64,000 nucleotides of DNA from Streptomonospora nanhaiensis (GCF_013410565.1 NZ_JACCFO010000001.1:2170001-2234000); one strand, 5' to 3'; positions 35,734 to 44,874 are shown, counted from the stretch's first letter. The notes: generated by a model from the letters alone, not told the origin. Program-made: numbers and translations.

Positions 35734-36368
35734 TGACAACGAAGACCGTGCACCTCGCCGTTTACAACGACCTCGCCGACTGGGAGACCGGGCACGCCGT
35801 GGCCCACATCCGCAACGGGGAGTTCCAGGAGGGGCCCGACCGCTACGAGGTCGTCACGGTGGGCGCCACCGCCGACCCGGTCACCACCATGGGCGGCCTG
35901 CGGGTGGCCCCCGACCTCGCGCTGGCCGACCTCGACCCCGCGGACAGCGCCCTGCTGATCCTCCCGGGCTCCAACTGCTGGTACACCGACCCCGACGCGC
36001 TGGCCCCCTTCACCCGCGCGGCCCGCGCGTTCCTGGCGGCCGGCGCCCCGGTGGCCGCCATCTGCGGCGCCACGGTGGGCCTCGCCCGCGAGGGCCTGCT
36101 GGACGACCGCGCCCACACCTCCGGCAGCGCCGAGGACCTCGCGGCCACCGGCTACCGGGGCACCGCACACTACCGCGACGAACTCGCGGTGACCGACGGC
36201 GGCCTCATCACCGCCGGCCCCACGGCGCCGGTGGAGTTCGCCCGCGAGGTGTTCGCCGTGCTCGGGCTGTACCGGCCCGAGGTGCTGGCCGCCTGGTACA
36301 AGCTGTTCTCCGCCCACGACCCCTCGGCCTTCGGCGCCCTGATGGCGGCCGAGGGCGGAGCGGCGTGA
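35733..36368 (+). CDS. DJ-1/PfpI family protein
   Basis: A 211-residue type-1 glutamine amidotransferase-like protein. The nucleophile elbow is AAICGATVGLAREG with cysteine in the usual position; the opening HLAVYNDLADWETGH and LLILPGSNCWY fit the family. Members act as stress-linked hydratases, glyoxalases or regulators, and no specific activity can be assigned. ATG 35733 lies directly after the operator, so the message may be leaderless. The MarR gene overlaps its stop by 4 bases. Confidence 0.88.
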   Translation: MTTKTVHLAVYNDLADWETGHAVAHIRNGEFQEGPDRYEVVTVGATADPVTTMGGLRVAPDLALADLDPADSALLILPGSNCWYTDPDALAPFTRAARAFLAAGAPVAAICGATVGLAREGLLDDRAHTSGSAEDLAATGYRGTAHYRDELAVTDGGLITAGPTAPVEFAREVFAVLGLYRPEVLAAWYKLFSAHDPSAFGALMAAEGGAA

Positions 36369-36886
36369 GCGCCGCCGCGGACGGCGGGGCCCCGGCAGGC
36401 CCCGCCCCCGCCGGCGAGGACGCCGCCCAGCGACTGCTGTCGGAGGCCGCCCTCACCGCCTTCCGGCTCAACGGCCGGTTCCTGGCGGTGGCCGAGGACC
36501 TGGCTCGCCCGGCGGGGCTGACGGCGGCGTGGTGGCAGGTGCTGGGCGCGGTCCTGCGCGCGCCGCTGCCGGTGGCCGAGGTCGCCCGGGCCATGGGCAT
36601 CACGCGGCAGAGCGTGCAGCGCGTCGCCGACCTCCTGGTGGCCAAGGGCCTCGCCGAGTACCGGCCCAACCCGGCGCACCGCCGCGCCAAACTGCTGGCC
36701 CCCACCGCCGAGGGCCGCGCCGCCGTCCAGCGGATCGACCCCGCCCACCACGCCCTGGCCCACCGCCTGGCCGCCGAACTGGGCCCGGCGGACCTGGCGG
36801 CGGCCGTGGCGGCCATGCGCCGGCTCGGCGACGCCCTGGAGGAGGCCGCCGCCGCGCCCCCTCCGGCGGAGCCGGCCGGCGCCTGA
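36365..36886 (+). CDS. MarR-family regulator
   Basis: A 173-residue winged-helix regulator. [39 protein letters not shown] and [21 protein letters not shown] are helix, recognition helix and wing. Starting at GTG 36365 inside the stop of the DJ-1 gene, it is co-transcribed with it. The paired dyads at 35698-35733 suggest it represses this operon until a ligand or oxidant arrives. A 16-bp stem terminator follows. Confidence 0.92.
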   Translation: MSAAADGGAPAGPAPAGEDAAQRLLSEAALTAFRLNGRFLAVAEDLARPAGLTAAWWQVLGAVLRAPLPVAEVARAMGITRQSVQRVADLLVAKGLAEYRPNPAHRRAKLLAPTAEGRAAVQRIDPAHHALAHRLAAELGPADLAAAVAAMRRLGDALEEAAAAPPPAEPAGA

Positions 36887-36903
36887 CCCTCGGCCCCGCT
36901 CCC

Positions 36904-36939
36904 GGCGGCGGCCCGCGCCCCACGGCGCGGGCCGCCGCC
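36904..36939 (+). terminator. Strong terminator after the marR gene
   Basis: A perfect 16-bp stem (36904-36919 with 36924-36939) around a 4-nt CCAC loop is followed by CGCTTCTCC. It lies 17 bases after the stop codon. Confidence 0.8.
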
Positions 36940-37061
36940 GCTTCTCCTGCCGCCCGCTCCTCCCCCTCCCCTTCCCGCCCGCGCGTCCGCGCCAGTGGCG
37001 CCGCGCGCGCTCCGATGTTACTGTCACTCACATAGTTAGAGGCACTTATATAGGAGCGACC

Positions 37062-37997
37062 GTGCCCACTGCCACCGCCCCCCGCTGGACCCCCGCCGAC
37101 ATCCCCCGCCTCCACGGCCGCACCGTCGTGGTCACCGGCGCCAACAGCGGCATCGGATTCGAGGCCGCGCTGGCCTTCGCGCGCGCCGGCGCCCACGTCG
37201 TGCCGGCCTGCCGCGGCGGCAAGGCCGAGGAGGCCGCCGACCGGCTGCGCGCCGAGGTCCCCGCCGCCTCCCTGGACCCCATGTAACTCGACCTCGCCCG
37301 GCTCGCCTCGGTGCGGGCCTTCTCCGCCGCCCTGCTTCAGCGCCGCCCGGTCATCGACGCGCTGTGCAACAACGCCGGCATCATGGCCGTCCCGCGCCGG
37401 CAGACCACCGAGGACGGGTTCGAGCTTCAGTTCGGCACCAACCATTTGGGCCACTTCGCCCTGACCGGCCTGCTGATCGGCGCCGTCACGGCCGCGCCGC
37501 AGGGCAGGGTGGTGACCGTCAGCAGCGGGGGCCACCGCGGCCGGACCCTGGACTTCGCCGACCTGCACGCCGAGCGCTCCTACGGCAAGTGGGCCGCCTA
37601 CGGCCGCTCCAAGCTGGCCAACCTGCTCTTCGCCTACGAGCTCGACCGCCGCCTCAAGGCCGCCGGGCACACCGCCCTCTCCCTTGCCTGCCACCCCGGC
37701 GCGGCGCGGTCGCGCCTGATCTCCACCGGCCACCGCACCGGTGGCGGCCGCCCCGACTGGTGGCTGCGGCTGGCCTACACCGGTGCCCAGTCCGCGCGCG
37801 CGGGGGCGCTGCCCACGGTGCGCGCGGCCGTGGACCCGGGCCTGCGCGGCGGCGAGTACGTCGGCCCGGCCGGCCTGGGGCAGTCGCGGGGGCTGCCGGC
37901 CGTGGTGGCGTCCGGCCCGGCCTCCCACGACCGCGCGGCGGCCGAGCGGCTGTGGGCGGCCTCGGAGGAGCTGACCGGGGTGCGGTTCGCGCTCTAG
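37062..37997 (+). pseudogene. Short-chain dehydrogenase interrupted by an in-frame TAA
   Basis: Reading from GTG 37062 (AGGAGCGACC upstream) gives an SDR N-terminus with [20 protein letters not shown], then a TAA at 37284-37286 after 74 codons. The same frame continues without shift as LDLARLASVRAFSAAL, NNAGIMAVP, GTNHLGHFALTGLL, SSGGHRG and the YGRSKLANLLFAYEL catalytic motif to 37997. Apart from this one codon it is a complete WWOX/retinol-dehydrogenase-like SDR of about 311 residues. The stop falls exactly where the family has a variable residue before LDLA. Probably a point nonsense mutation; sequencing error or readthrough cannot be excluded. Confidence 0.88.
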
Positions 37998-38028
37998 CGC
38001 CGGGCGCCGCGCGCCGTGGCCTACGCTG

Positions 38029-38634
38029 ATGCCCGTGCCCCAACCGCGCAAGCGCCCCTACCACCACGGCGACCTGCGGGAGTCGCTGATCGACACCGCG
38101 ATCGCCATCATCGGCGAACGGGGCGTGGGCGGGTTCTCGATCGCCGAGGCGAGCCGGCGGCTGGGGGTCACCTCGGCCGCGCCCTACCGGCACTTCGCCG
38201 ACCGCGACCGGCTGCTGGCCGCCGCGGCGGCCCGGGCCGCCGACCGGCTCGCCGCCGACCTCGCCGCGGCCACCGCCGAGGAGGCGGGCCCCGCCGACCG
38301 GCTGGCCGCCGCCGCCCGCGCCTACGTGCGCTTCACCGCCGAGCGGCCCGCGCTGTTCCACGTGCTCTACCACTCGGGCCTGGACAAGTCCGCCCACCCC
38401 GAACTGCTCAGCGCGGGCCGGGGGGTGTCCGAGCAGTTCACCGGCCCCGCCCGCGACCTGCTCGGCGCCACCGGCGACGCCGACGCGCTCGCGCTCGCCG
38501 CCGCGGCCAGCGCGCACGGGCACGCGATGCTGCTGGCCGACGAGCCGCCCGGAGGCGCCGACGCGCGGACCGCGGCCGACCGCGCCGCCGTCGCGGTGCG
38601 GGCGCTGGTGGCCGGCTGGCCGCGCACCGCCTAG
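38029..38634 (+). CDS. TetR-family regulator
   Basis: A 201-residue TetR regulator. The DNA-binding segment is YHHGDLRESLIDTAIAII, GGFSIAEASRRLGVTSAAPY and RHFADRDRLL; the ligand domain includes FTAERPALFHVLYHSGLDK (WHG-type TetR_C). It lies 31 bases after the broken dehydrogenase and was probably in its operon, so it may control that gene's promoter. Confidence 0.92.
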   Translation: MPVPQPRKRPYHHGDLRESLIDTAIAIIGERGVGGFSIAEASRRLGVTSAAPYRHFADRDRLLAAAAARAADRLAADLAAATAEEAGPADRLAAAARAYVRFTAERPALFHVLYHSGLDKSAHPELLSAGRGVSEQFTGPARDLLGATGDADALALAAAASAHGHAMLLADEPPGGADARTAADRAAVAVRALVAGWPRTA

Positions 38635-38748
38635 CGCGGCGGCCGGGTCGCGGGTGCCCCGGGCCGTGATGAACAACCGGCCAATCCGGTAAAGGCGGCG
38701 CGGACGGCGATGAGTCCGCGCCCTCCGGACGGTCTGCCCTGTGCGCTA

Positions 38749-38776
38749 CCGGTGCGGGCGGGCCCGCCCGCACCGG
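38749..38776. repeat. Perfect 28-bp GC palindrome
   Basis: The half-site CCGGTGCGGGCGGG (38749-38762) is followed immediately by its exact reverse complement (38763-38776). It lies between the tetR stop and the hydrolase start. It could act as a terminator hairpin for tetR or as a protein-binding dyad. A smaller dyad ACCGG-N5-CCGGT lies at 38676-38690. Confidence 0.75.
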
Positions 38777-38820
38777 AGCGCGCCCGACCGACAGCGGCCG
38801 ACCATCGAAAAGGACCGCCC

Positions 38821-39708
38821 ATGACCAGCACCGACCACACCGCCGACACCCCCACCGCCTCCGGCGCGCACCGCCTCGCGGTTCCCGGCGCCCGCCTGCG
38901 CTACACCGTCCGCGGCCGGGGGCCGCTGCTCATGCTCATCGGCGCGCCGATGAGCGCCGACCACTTCGCCGGGCTCGCCGACGCCCTGGCCGCCGACCAC
39001 ACCGTCGTGACCCACGACCCGCGCGGCACCGCCGGCAGCCGCATCGAGGGCCCCGAGCACGACAGCACGCCGCAGCTGCGCGCCGACGACGCCGTCGCCG
39101 TCCTCGACGCCCTCGGCGCGGAGTCCGCCGACGTCTTCGGCAGCAGCGGCGGCGCCGTCACCGGCCTGGCGATGGCCGAGCGCCACCCCGGCCGCGTCCG
39201 CACCCTGGTCGCCCACGAGCCGCCGCTGACCGAGCTGCTGCCCGACGCCGCCGAGCACCGCGCCGCGACCGACGACATCGTGGCCACCTTCCACCGCGAG
39301 GGCCCGGGTGCCGCCTGGATGAAGTTCATGGCCAACGCCGGGTTCGACACGGGGCCGGGCGATCCCGAGGCGGCCGAGGCGGCCGACGCGGCGCCGCAGG
39401 CGGCGCCGCAGGCGGCGCCCGAGGAGCCCTCCGAGCAGGACCTGGCCGACACCCGCCACTTCTTCGTCCACCAGCTCCAGGCCACCACCCGCTATGTGCC
39501 CGACGCCGCGAAGGTGGCGGCCGGGGCGGCCCGCGTGGTGGTGGGGATCGGCGCCGACTCCGGCCACCTGCTCACCCACCGGACCACCACGGCGCTGGCC
39601 GACCTGCTCGGCGTCGAGCCGACCGTGTTCCCCGGCGACCACGGGGGCTTCCTCGGGGCGCCCGCGGAGTTCGCCGCGGCCCTGCGCGCCGTGCTGGACC
39701 GCGCCTAG
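38821..39708 (+). CDS. Alpha/beta hydrolase
   Basis: A 295-residue alpha/beta-hydrolase. RGRGPLLMLIGAPMS is the oxyanion-hole region, HDPRGTAGS follows strand 4, the nucleophile elbow is VFGSSGGAVTGLAMAERHPG and the catalytic histidine lies in PGDHGGFLGAP. An in-frame 12-bp tandem repeat encodes AAPQAAPQAAPEEP near residue 190 (cap region). The substrate is unknown. AAAGGACC precedes ATG 38821. Confidence 0.9.
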   Translation: MTSTDHTADTPTASGAHRLAVPGARLRYTVRGRGPLLMLIGAPMSADHFAGLADALAADHTVVTHDPRGTAGSRIEGPEHDSTPQLRADDAVAVLDALGAESADVFGSSGGAVTGLAMAERHPGRVRTLVAHEPPLTELLPDAAEHRAATDDIVATFHREGPGAAWMKFMANAGFDTGPGDPEAAEAADAAPQAAPQAAPEEPSEQDLADTRHFFVHQLQATTRYVPDAAKVAAGAARVVVGIGADSGHLLTHRTTTALADLLGVEPTVFPGDHGGFLGAPAEFAAALRAVLDRA

Positions 39709-39725
39709 CCCGCGGCCCCCGTGCC

Positions 39726-39772
39726 GCCCGCCGACGTGCGCCGGTCAGCCGGCCCAGCGCACGTCGGCGGGC
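39726..39772. terminator. Bidirectional terminator overlapping the LysR gene 3' end
   Basis: GCCCGCCGACGTGCGC (39726-39741) pairs perfectly with 39757-39772, a 16-bp stem and 15-nt loop. It spans the stop codon of the leftward LysR gene (39745), whose last codons form part of the stem. It separates convergent genes. Confidence 0.75.
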
Positions 39773-40671
39773 AGCGGATGGCCCTCCTCCCGCAGGCCCC
39801 GCAGGCACTCCAGGAAGCCGCGCGCGGGCGGCGTGAGGCGGCGCCCGCGCGGCACCACCACGCTCAGCCGCCGGTCCAGCACCGGGGCCGCCAGCGGCAG
39901 CCGCACGTAGGACGCGAAGCTCATCAGCACCTCCACCAGCGCCGGCATGGCCGACACCCCCAGCCCGGCCGCCAGCAGCCCGCCCACGGTCGACACGTTG
40001 CCCGCCTCGATGACCCCGGCCGGCCGGACCCCCGCCTCGGCGAAGGCGCGGTCGGTGCCGGCGCGCACGCTGGAGTCGGCGCCCACGGCGATGAACTCCT
40101 CGCCGGCGAAGTCGGCCCACGCCAGCGCGGCGGCGCCGGCGCGCGGGTGGCCGGGCGGCAGCACCGCGAAGAACCGGTCCTCCACCAGCGGCTCGGCGCG
40201 CAGGTCGGCGGGCAGCCGGTCGGCCACGGTGATGGCGAGGTCGGCGGCGCCCGCGGCCAGCCGCTCCAGGGCGGTGTCGGACATCCCGTCGAGGATGCGC
40301 ACCGCGATCCCCGGGCGCTGGGCCCGGAACCGGGCGATGACCGGGGGCAGCAGCGCCGCCGCGACCGAGGGCAGGGTCGCGATGGTGACCGCGCCGCGCT
40401 CCCCCGCCAGGTAGCGCTCCAGCCCCGCCATCTCGACGCGGTGGGCGGCCAGCACGCGTTCGGCGGCCTCCAGCACCTGCTGGCCCTCGGGCGTGCGCCG
40501 GATGCGCCGCGTGGTGCGGTCGAGCAGCCGCACGCCCAGCACCCGCTCGATCTCCAGGACGGTGCGGCTCAGCGAGGACTGCGCCACCCGCAGCTCGCGC
40601 GCCGCCGCCGTGAAACTCTCGGCGCGGGCCACGGCGGCGTAGACGGCGAGCTGGCGCAGCGTCAGATCCAT
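39745..40671 (-). CDS. LysR-family regulator of the CitM/AtuA operon
   Basis: A 308-residue LysR regulator: MDLTLRQLAVYAAVARAESF, LRVAQSSLSRTVLEIERVLG and RLLDRTTRRIRRTPEG form the winged helix, and the effector domain starts near residue 92. It is divergent from a citrate-type transporter with 124 bases between starts, the standard LysR arrangement, so it probably activates that operon in response to its substrate. Confidence 0.92.
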   Translation of the reverse strand: MDLTLRQLAVYAAVARAESFTAAARELRVAQSSLSRTVLEIERVLGVRLLDRTTRRIRRTPEGQQVLEAAERVLAAHRVEMAGLERYLAGERGAVTIATLPSVAAALLPPVIARFRAQRPGIAVRILDGMSDTALERLAAGAADLAITVADRLPADLRAEPLVEDRFFAVLPPGHPRAGAAALAWADFAGEEFIAVGADSSVRAGTDRAFAEAGVRPAGVIEAGNVSTVGGLLAAGLGVSAMPALVEVLMSFASYVRLPLAAPVLDRRLSVVVPRGRRLTPPARGFLECLRGLREEGHPLPADVRWAG

Positions 40672-40795
40672 GCCTGGGAAGCATAGGTTCTTCGGATATT
40701 GATGTTGGACACGCAACGGAAACGATTGGCAGCATCGGGCGGGTGAGGCGCATCACACCCCCTGCCGCTCACCCGCAGCCGTAAAGGACCCCGCC

Positions 40796-42157
40796 ATGCT
40801 GACCGCCATGGGCTTCGCGACCATCGCCGCCGTCCTGGGCCTGCTGCTGTCCAACCGCGTCTCGGCGGTGGTCGCCCTCACGGCCGCGCCCGTGGCGGCG
40901 GCCCTGGCCGCCGGGTTCGGCCCGGCCGAGATCGGGGAGTTCGCCGCGACCGGGATCGCGGGCGTGGCCGGCACCGCGGCGATGTTCGTGTTCGCCATCC
41001 TCTACTTCGGCGTCATGCGCGACGCCGGGCTGTTCGACCCCGTGGTGCGCCGGGTGCTGCGCTTCGCCGGGCACAACCCGGTGACCGTCGCGGTGGCCAC
41101 GGTGGTGCTGGCGATGCTCGCCCACCTCGACGGCGCCGGCGCCACGACCTTCCTCATCACCATCCCGGCGATGCTGCCGCTCTACGAGGCCCTGGGCATG
41201 CGCCGCCTGGTGCTGGCGGCGCTCACCGGCCTGGGTGCGGGCATCATGAACCTGGTCCCGTGGGGCGGCCCGACCGCCCGCGCGGCCACCGCCATCGGCG
41301 CCGACGCCAACGCGCTGTGGGTGCCGCTGATCCCGGCGCAACTGGCGGGGATCGCGGCCTGCCTGGCCATCGCCTACCTGCTGGGCCGCAGGGAGCGGAC
41401 CCGCCTGGCCGCCGAGGCGCCCGTGCCCGCGCCCGCCGGTGCGGGCGCGCCGGGCGGCGCGGCCGCGTCCGCCGCACCCGCCCCCAGCGGGGAGGGCACC
41501 GCCGAGGACCGCGGCGCGGCGCTGGGCCGCCCCCGCCTCTTCTGGTTCAACGCCGCCCTGACCGCCGCCACCGTGGCCGCGCTGGTCTCAGCCGTGCTGC
41601 CGCCCGAACTCGTCTTCATGCTCGCCCTGGTCGTGGCCCTGGTGGTCAACTACCCCGGGCTCAAGGCCCAGACCGACCGCGTCAACGCCCACGCCGAGGG
41701 CGCGATCCTCATGGCCAGCACCCTCCTGGCCGCCGGGGTGTTCCTCGGGGTCATGGAGGAGAGCGGCATGATCGAGGGCATGGCCCGCGCGCTCACCGGC
41801 GCCATGCCCGAGGCGGTCGGGCCCGGCCTGCCGCTGCTGGTGGGCGTGCTCGCCGTGCCGCTGAGCCTGCTGTTCGGCCCCGACGCCTACTACTTCGCGG
41901 TGCTGCCGGTGCTCACCGCCGTGGGCGAGACGTTCGGCGTGCCGGCCACCACCCTGGCCCAGGCGTCGATCGTGGGCGAGGAGACGGTCGGGTTCCCCAT
42001 CAGCCCTCTCACCGGTTCCTTCTACCTGCTCACCGGCCTGTCGGGGGTCTCCATCGGCGCCCACATCCGCTACCTGCTGCCCTGGGCGTGGCTGGTGAGC
42101 CTGGTCGTGCTGGCCGCCGCCGTCGCCACCGGGGTCGTCCCGCTGTGGGCCGGCTGA
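40796..42157 (+). CDS. CitMHS-family tricarboxylate-type symporter
   Basis: A 453-residue transporter with about 12 membrane segments, like CitM/CitH metal-citrate symporters. LAHLDGAGATTFLITIPAML, NLVPWGGPTARAATAI and GPDAYYFAVLPVL carry the substrate-site motifs of the family. A Pro/Ala/Gly-rich cytoplasmic loop (about residues 200-240) divides the halves. First gene of an operon with a split AtuA pair, so the imported acid is probably a citrate-like or branched tricarboxylate that is degraded further. The exact substrate is not shown. Confidence 0.9.
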   Translation: MLTAMGFATIAAVLGLLLSNRVSAVVALTAAPVAAALAAGFGPAEIGEFAATGIAGVAGTAAMFVFAILYFGVMRDAGLFDPVVRRVLRFAGHNPVTVAVATVVLAMLAHLDGAGATTFLITIPAMLPLYEALGMRRLVLAALTGLGAGIMNLVPWGGPTARAATAIGADANALWVPLIPAQLAGIAACLAIAYLLGRRERTRLAAEAPVPAPAGAGAPGGAAASAAPAPSGEGTAEDRGAALGRPRLFWFNAALTAATVAALVSAVLPPELVFMLALVVALVVNYPGLKAQTDRVNAHAEGAILMASTLLAAGVFLGVMEESGMIEGMARALTGAMPEAVGPGLPLLVGVLAVPLSLLFGPDAYYFAVLPVLTAVGETFGVPATTLAQASIVGEETVGFPISPLTGSFYLLTGLSGVSIGAHIRYLLPWAWLVSLVVLAAAVATGVVPLWAG

Positions 42158-42225
42158 GACCGGGCTTCGGCCCCGGCCGCCGCTCCCCGCATCCCCGTCC
42201 CGTACGTCCCACGGAAGCGAGGCAC

Positions 42226-43563
42226 GTGACTACCGCACAGGCCCGGATCGCCTGCGGCGCCGGATTCGCCGCCGACCGCACCGCACCGGCGGTCGACCTC
42301 GTCGAACGAGGCGACCTCGACGTCATCGCCCTGGAGTGCCTGGGCGAGCGCACCGTCGCGCTGGCCGCCCTGCGCCGGCTCGCCGACCCCGCCGGCGGGT
42401 TCGACCCCATGCTGGCCAAGCGCATGCGGCTGCTGCTGGAGCCCCTGCACCGCACCGGCACCCGGCTGGTGACCAACGCCGGCGCCGCCGACCCCGTGGG
42501 GGCCGCCCGCATGGTGCGGGCGCTCGGCGCGGAGCTGGGCGTGCCCACGACCGTGGCCGCCGTCACCGGCGACGACGTCCTGGACCGCCTCGACCGCACC
42601 GCTCCGGCCTGGGAGGACGGCCTGCCGCTGGAGGCCCACGGCGAACTCGTCTCGGCCAACGCCTACATCGGCGCCGACGCCCTGCTGCCCGCCCTGGACA
42701 CCCCCGCGGCGGTGGTGGTGGCCGGGCGCGCCGCCGACCCCTCTCTGTTCCTGGCGCCCCTGGCGCACACCCTGGGCTGGGACACCGCCGACTGGGCGCG
42801 CATGGCGGCGGGGACCCTGGTGGGCCACCTGCTGGAGTGCGCCGGCCAGGTCACCGGCGGCTACTTCGCCGACCCCGGGCGCAAGCCGGTGCCCGGCCTG
42901 GCCGACCTGGGCTACCCGCTGGCCGAGGTGGACTCCGACGGCGCCGCCGTGGTCACCAAGCTGCCCGGCACCGGCGGCCGGGTGGACCGCATGACCGTGG
43001 TCGAGCAGCTCACCTACGAGGTCACCGACCCGCGCGGGTATCTGACCCCCGACGTCACGCTGGACATGAGCGCGGTGGCGGTCACCGACACCGGCGGCGA
43101 CCGGGTGGCGGTGCGCGGCGCGCGCGGCCGGCCCCGGCCCGCCGAGCTCAAGGTCAGCGTCGGCTACCGCGCCGGGTTCCGCGGCGAGGGCGAGATCGGC
43201 TACGCGGGCACCGGCGCCCTGGCCCGAGCCCGGCTGGCCGCCGAGGTGGTGCGCGAGCGGCTCGCCGGGGTGCCGGCCCGGCTGCGCGTGGACATCGTGG
43301 GCCACAGCGCGCTGCACGGCGCCGCGCTGGCCGGCGCGGCCGAGCCCTATGAGTGCCGCCTGCGCGTGGCGGGCCTGGCCGCGGACCGGGCCGCGGCCGA
43401 GGCGGTCGGCGAGGAGGTCAGCGCGCTCTACACCTCCGGCCCCGCCGGGGGCGGGGGCCTGCGCGTGGGTACCGAGGAGGTCATCGGCGTGCTGTCGACA
43501 ACGATCCCGCGCGAGCGGGTGGAGACCGGGGTCGTCGTGCTGGAGGGGGGCGCGGGGCGATGA
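42226..43563 (+). CDS. AtuA-family protein (DUF1446), large part
   Basis: A 445-residue protein of the DUF1446/AtuA family: ARIACGAGFAADRT, DVIALECLGERT, LVTNAGAADPVGAARMV, TGGYFADPGRKPVPGLADL and SVGYRAGFRGEGEIGYAG. In Pseudomonas, AtuA takes part in acyclic terpene (citronellate) use; its reaction is not established. GTG 42226 with GGAAGCGAGG upstream. The C-terminal domain found in longer AtuA proteins is encoded separately by the next gene, overlapping by 4 bases. Follows the transporter by 68 bases. Confidence 0.9.
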   Translation: MTTAQARIACGAGFAADRTAPAVDLVERGDLDVIALECLGERTVALAALRRLADPAGGFDPMLAKRMRLLLEPLHRTGTRLVTNAGAADPVGAARMVRALGAELGVPTTVAAVTGDDVLDRLDRTAPAWEDGLPLEAHGELVSANAYIGADALLPALDTPAAVVVAGRAADPSLFLAPLAHTLGWDTADWARMAAGTLVGHLLECAGQVTGGYFADPGRKPVPGLADLGYPLAEVDSDGAAVVTKLPGTGGRVDRMTVVEQLTYEVTDPRGYLTPDVTLDMSAVAVTDTGGDRVAVRGARGRPRPAELKVSVGYRAGFRGEGEIGYAGTGALARARLAAEVVRERLAGVPARLRVDIVGHSALHGAALAGAAEPYECRLRVAGLAADRAAAEAVGEEVSALYTSGPAGGGGLRVGTEEVIGVLSTTIPRERVETGVVVLEGGAGR

Positions 43564-43886
43564 GGGTGCGGCTGCACGAGGTGGCCCACGCCCGCGCGGG
43601 CGACAAGGGCAACCTGAACACGATCTCGCTGATCCCCTACGACCCGGCGTGGTACCCGGCGCTGTGCGCGGCGGTGACACCGGAGGCGGTGGCCGCGCAC
43701 CTGGCCGACCGGGTGGCCGGACCGGTGGTGCGCCACCGGCTGGACAACCTGGCCGCGCTGATCTTCGTCTGCCCGCGCGCGCCCGAGGACACCGTCACCA
43801 CCTCGCTGCACCTGGACGCCCACGGCAAGAGCCTCAGTTCGGCCCTGCTGGAGCTGGAGGTGGAGGTGCCCGGCGCCCCCGGGTGA
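43560..43886 (+). CDS. AtuA-related small subunit
   Basis: A 108-residue protein with the conserved opening HARAGDKGNLNTISLIPYD and the close LDAHGKSLSSALLELEVEVP, equal to the C-terminal ferredoxin-like domain of full-length AtuA proteins. ATG 43560 overlaps the end of the large part (ATGA), so the two are made together and probably form one enzyme. Confidence 0.9.
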   Translation: MRVRLHEVAHARAGDKGNLNTISLIPYDPAWYPALCAAVTPEAVAAHLADRVAGPVVRHRLDNLAALIFVCPRAPEDTVTTSLHLDAHGKSLSSALLELEVEVPGAPG

Positions 43887-43997
43887 GGCCGGGCGGGCCT
43901 TCGCGCGGCGGCCGGGCGGCCGTGCGAGGCCCGCGACCTGCGGCGCCCTCGGCGGGTTGGGGCCGGACGACTCCCCCGGCGCGGCTAGCATGACCGC

Positions 43998-44855
43998 GTG
44001 CACACCCCTTCCGACCTCGCGCTCCCCGCTGCCCATCGGGTCTTCGGCGAGGCGGTGCTCCTGGGCGGAGCCGGCACGGCCGTGCTGCTGCAGATCGCCC
44101 ACCCCTCGGTCGCCCAGGGGGTGGCCGACCACAGCGACTTCGCCCACCGCCCGCTGGACCGCCTGCGCGGCACGCTCGTGTTCGTCTACACCCAGATGTT
44201 CGGTACCCCCGAGGAGGCCGACCGGGTGGCCCGGATCGTGCGCGCCATCCACACGCGGGTCACCGGCCCCGGCTACGACGCCCGCGACCCCGACCTCCAG
44301 GTGTGGGTAGCCGCCACCCTCTACCACTGCAACCTGCGGCTGTATGAGATGGTCTTCGGCCCGCTGCCCGAGGCGGACCGCGACGACGTCTACCGGCGCT
44401 CGGCCGTCTTCGCCACCAGCCTGGGCTGCCCCGCCGACCGCTGGCCGGCCACCCGAGCCGACTTCGACGCCTACTGGGCCGGCGCGGTCGCCCGCCTCGC
44501 GGTGAGCGACGCCGCCCGCGGCACCGCGCGCACCCTGTTCGCGCCGCCCAACCGGGCGCTGCGCCCGCTGACCGCGGCCCAGCGCTTCCTCACCGCCGGG
44601 CTGCTGCCCGAGGACGTGCGCCGCCAGTACGGCCTGGAGTGGGACCCCGCCCGGCAGCGCCGGTTCGACCGGCTGGTACGCCTGGTCCGCGCCTGGTACC
44701 CCCGGCTGCCGCGCGCGGTGCGGACCCTGCCGCGCGACGCCTACCTGTGGGACATGCGCCGCCGGGGCGGCTGGAAGCGGCGTCCGCCCAACCGCGGCGC
44801 CGCCCGCGCCGCGGCCCGCCGCCGACGCGCGGCCGAGCAGGGGCGCGCGGCCTAG
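43998..44855 (+). CDS. DUF2236 / MpaB-like oxygenase family protein
   Basis: A 285-residue protein of the DUF2236 family: AHRVFGEAVLLGGAGTAVLL, QIAHPSVAQGVADHSDF, FVYTQMFGTPEEADRV, AIHTRVTG and LYEMVFGPL. Relatives include MpaB and latex-clearing-type haem oxygenases; catalysis here is inferred only. The tail of about 40 residues is Arg-rich. GTG 43998 sits close to a TAGCAT -10-like element, so the message may be leaderless. No partner gene is obvious. Confidence 0.88.
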   Translation: MHTPSDLALPAAHRVFGEAVLLGGAGTAVLLQIAHPSVAQGVADHSDFAHRPLDRLRGTLVFVYTQMFGTPEEADRVARIVRAIHTRVTGPGYDARDPDLQVWVAATLYHCNLRLYEMVFGPLPEADRDDVYRRSAVFATSLGCPADRWPATRADFDAYWAGAVARLAVSDAARGTARTLFAPPNRALRPLTAAQRFLTAGLLPEDVRRQYGLEWDPARQRRFDRLVRLVRAWYPRLPRAVRTLPRDAYLWDMRRRGGWKRRPPNRGAARAAARRRRAAEQGRAA

Positions 44856-44874
44856 TCCGCGCCCGGGGCGCGGG

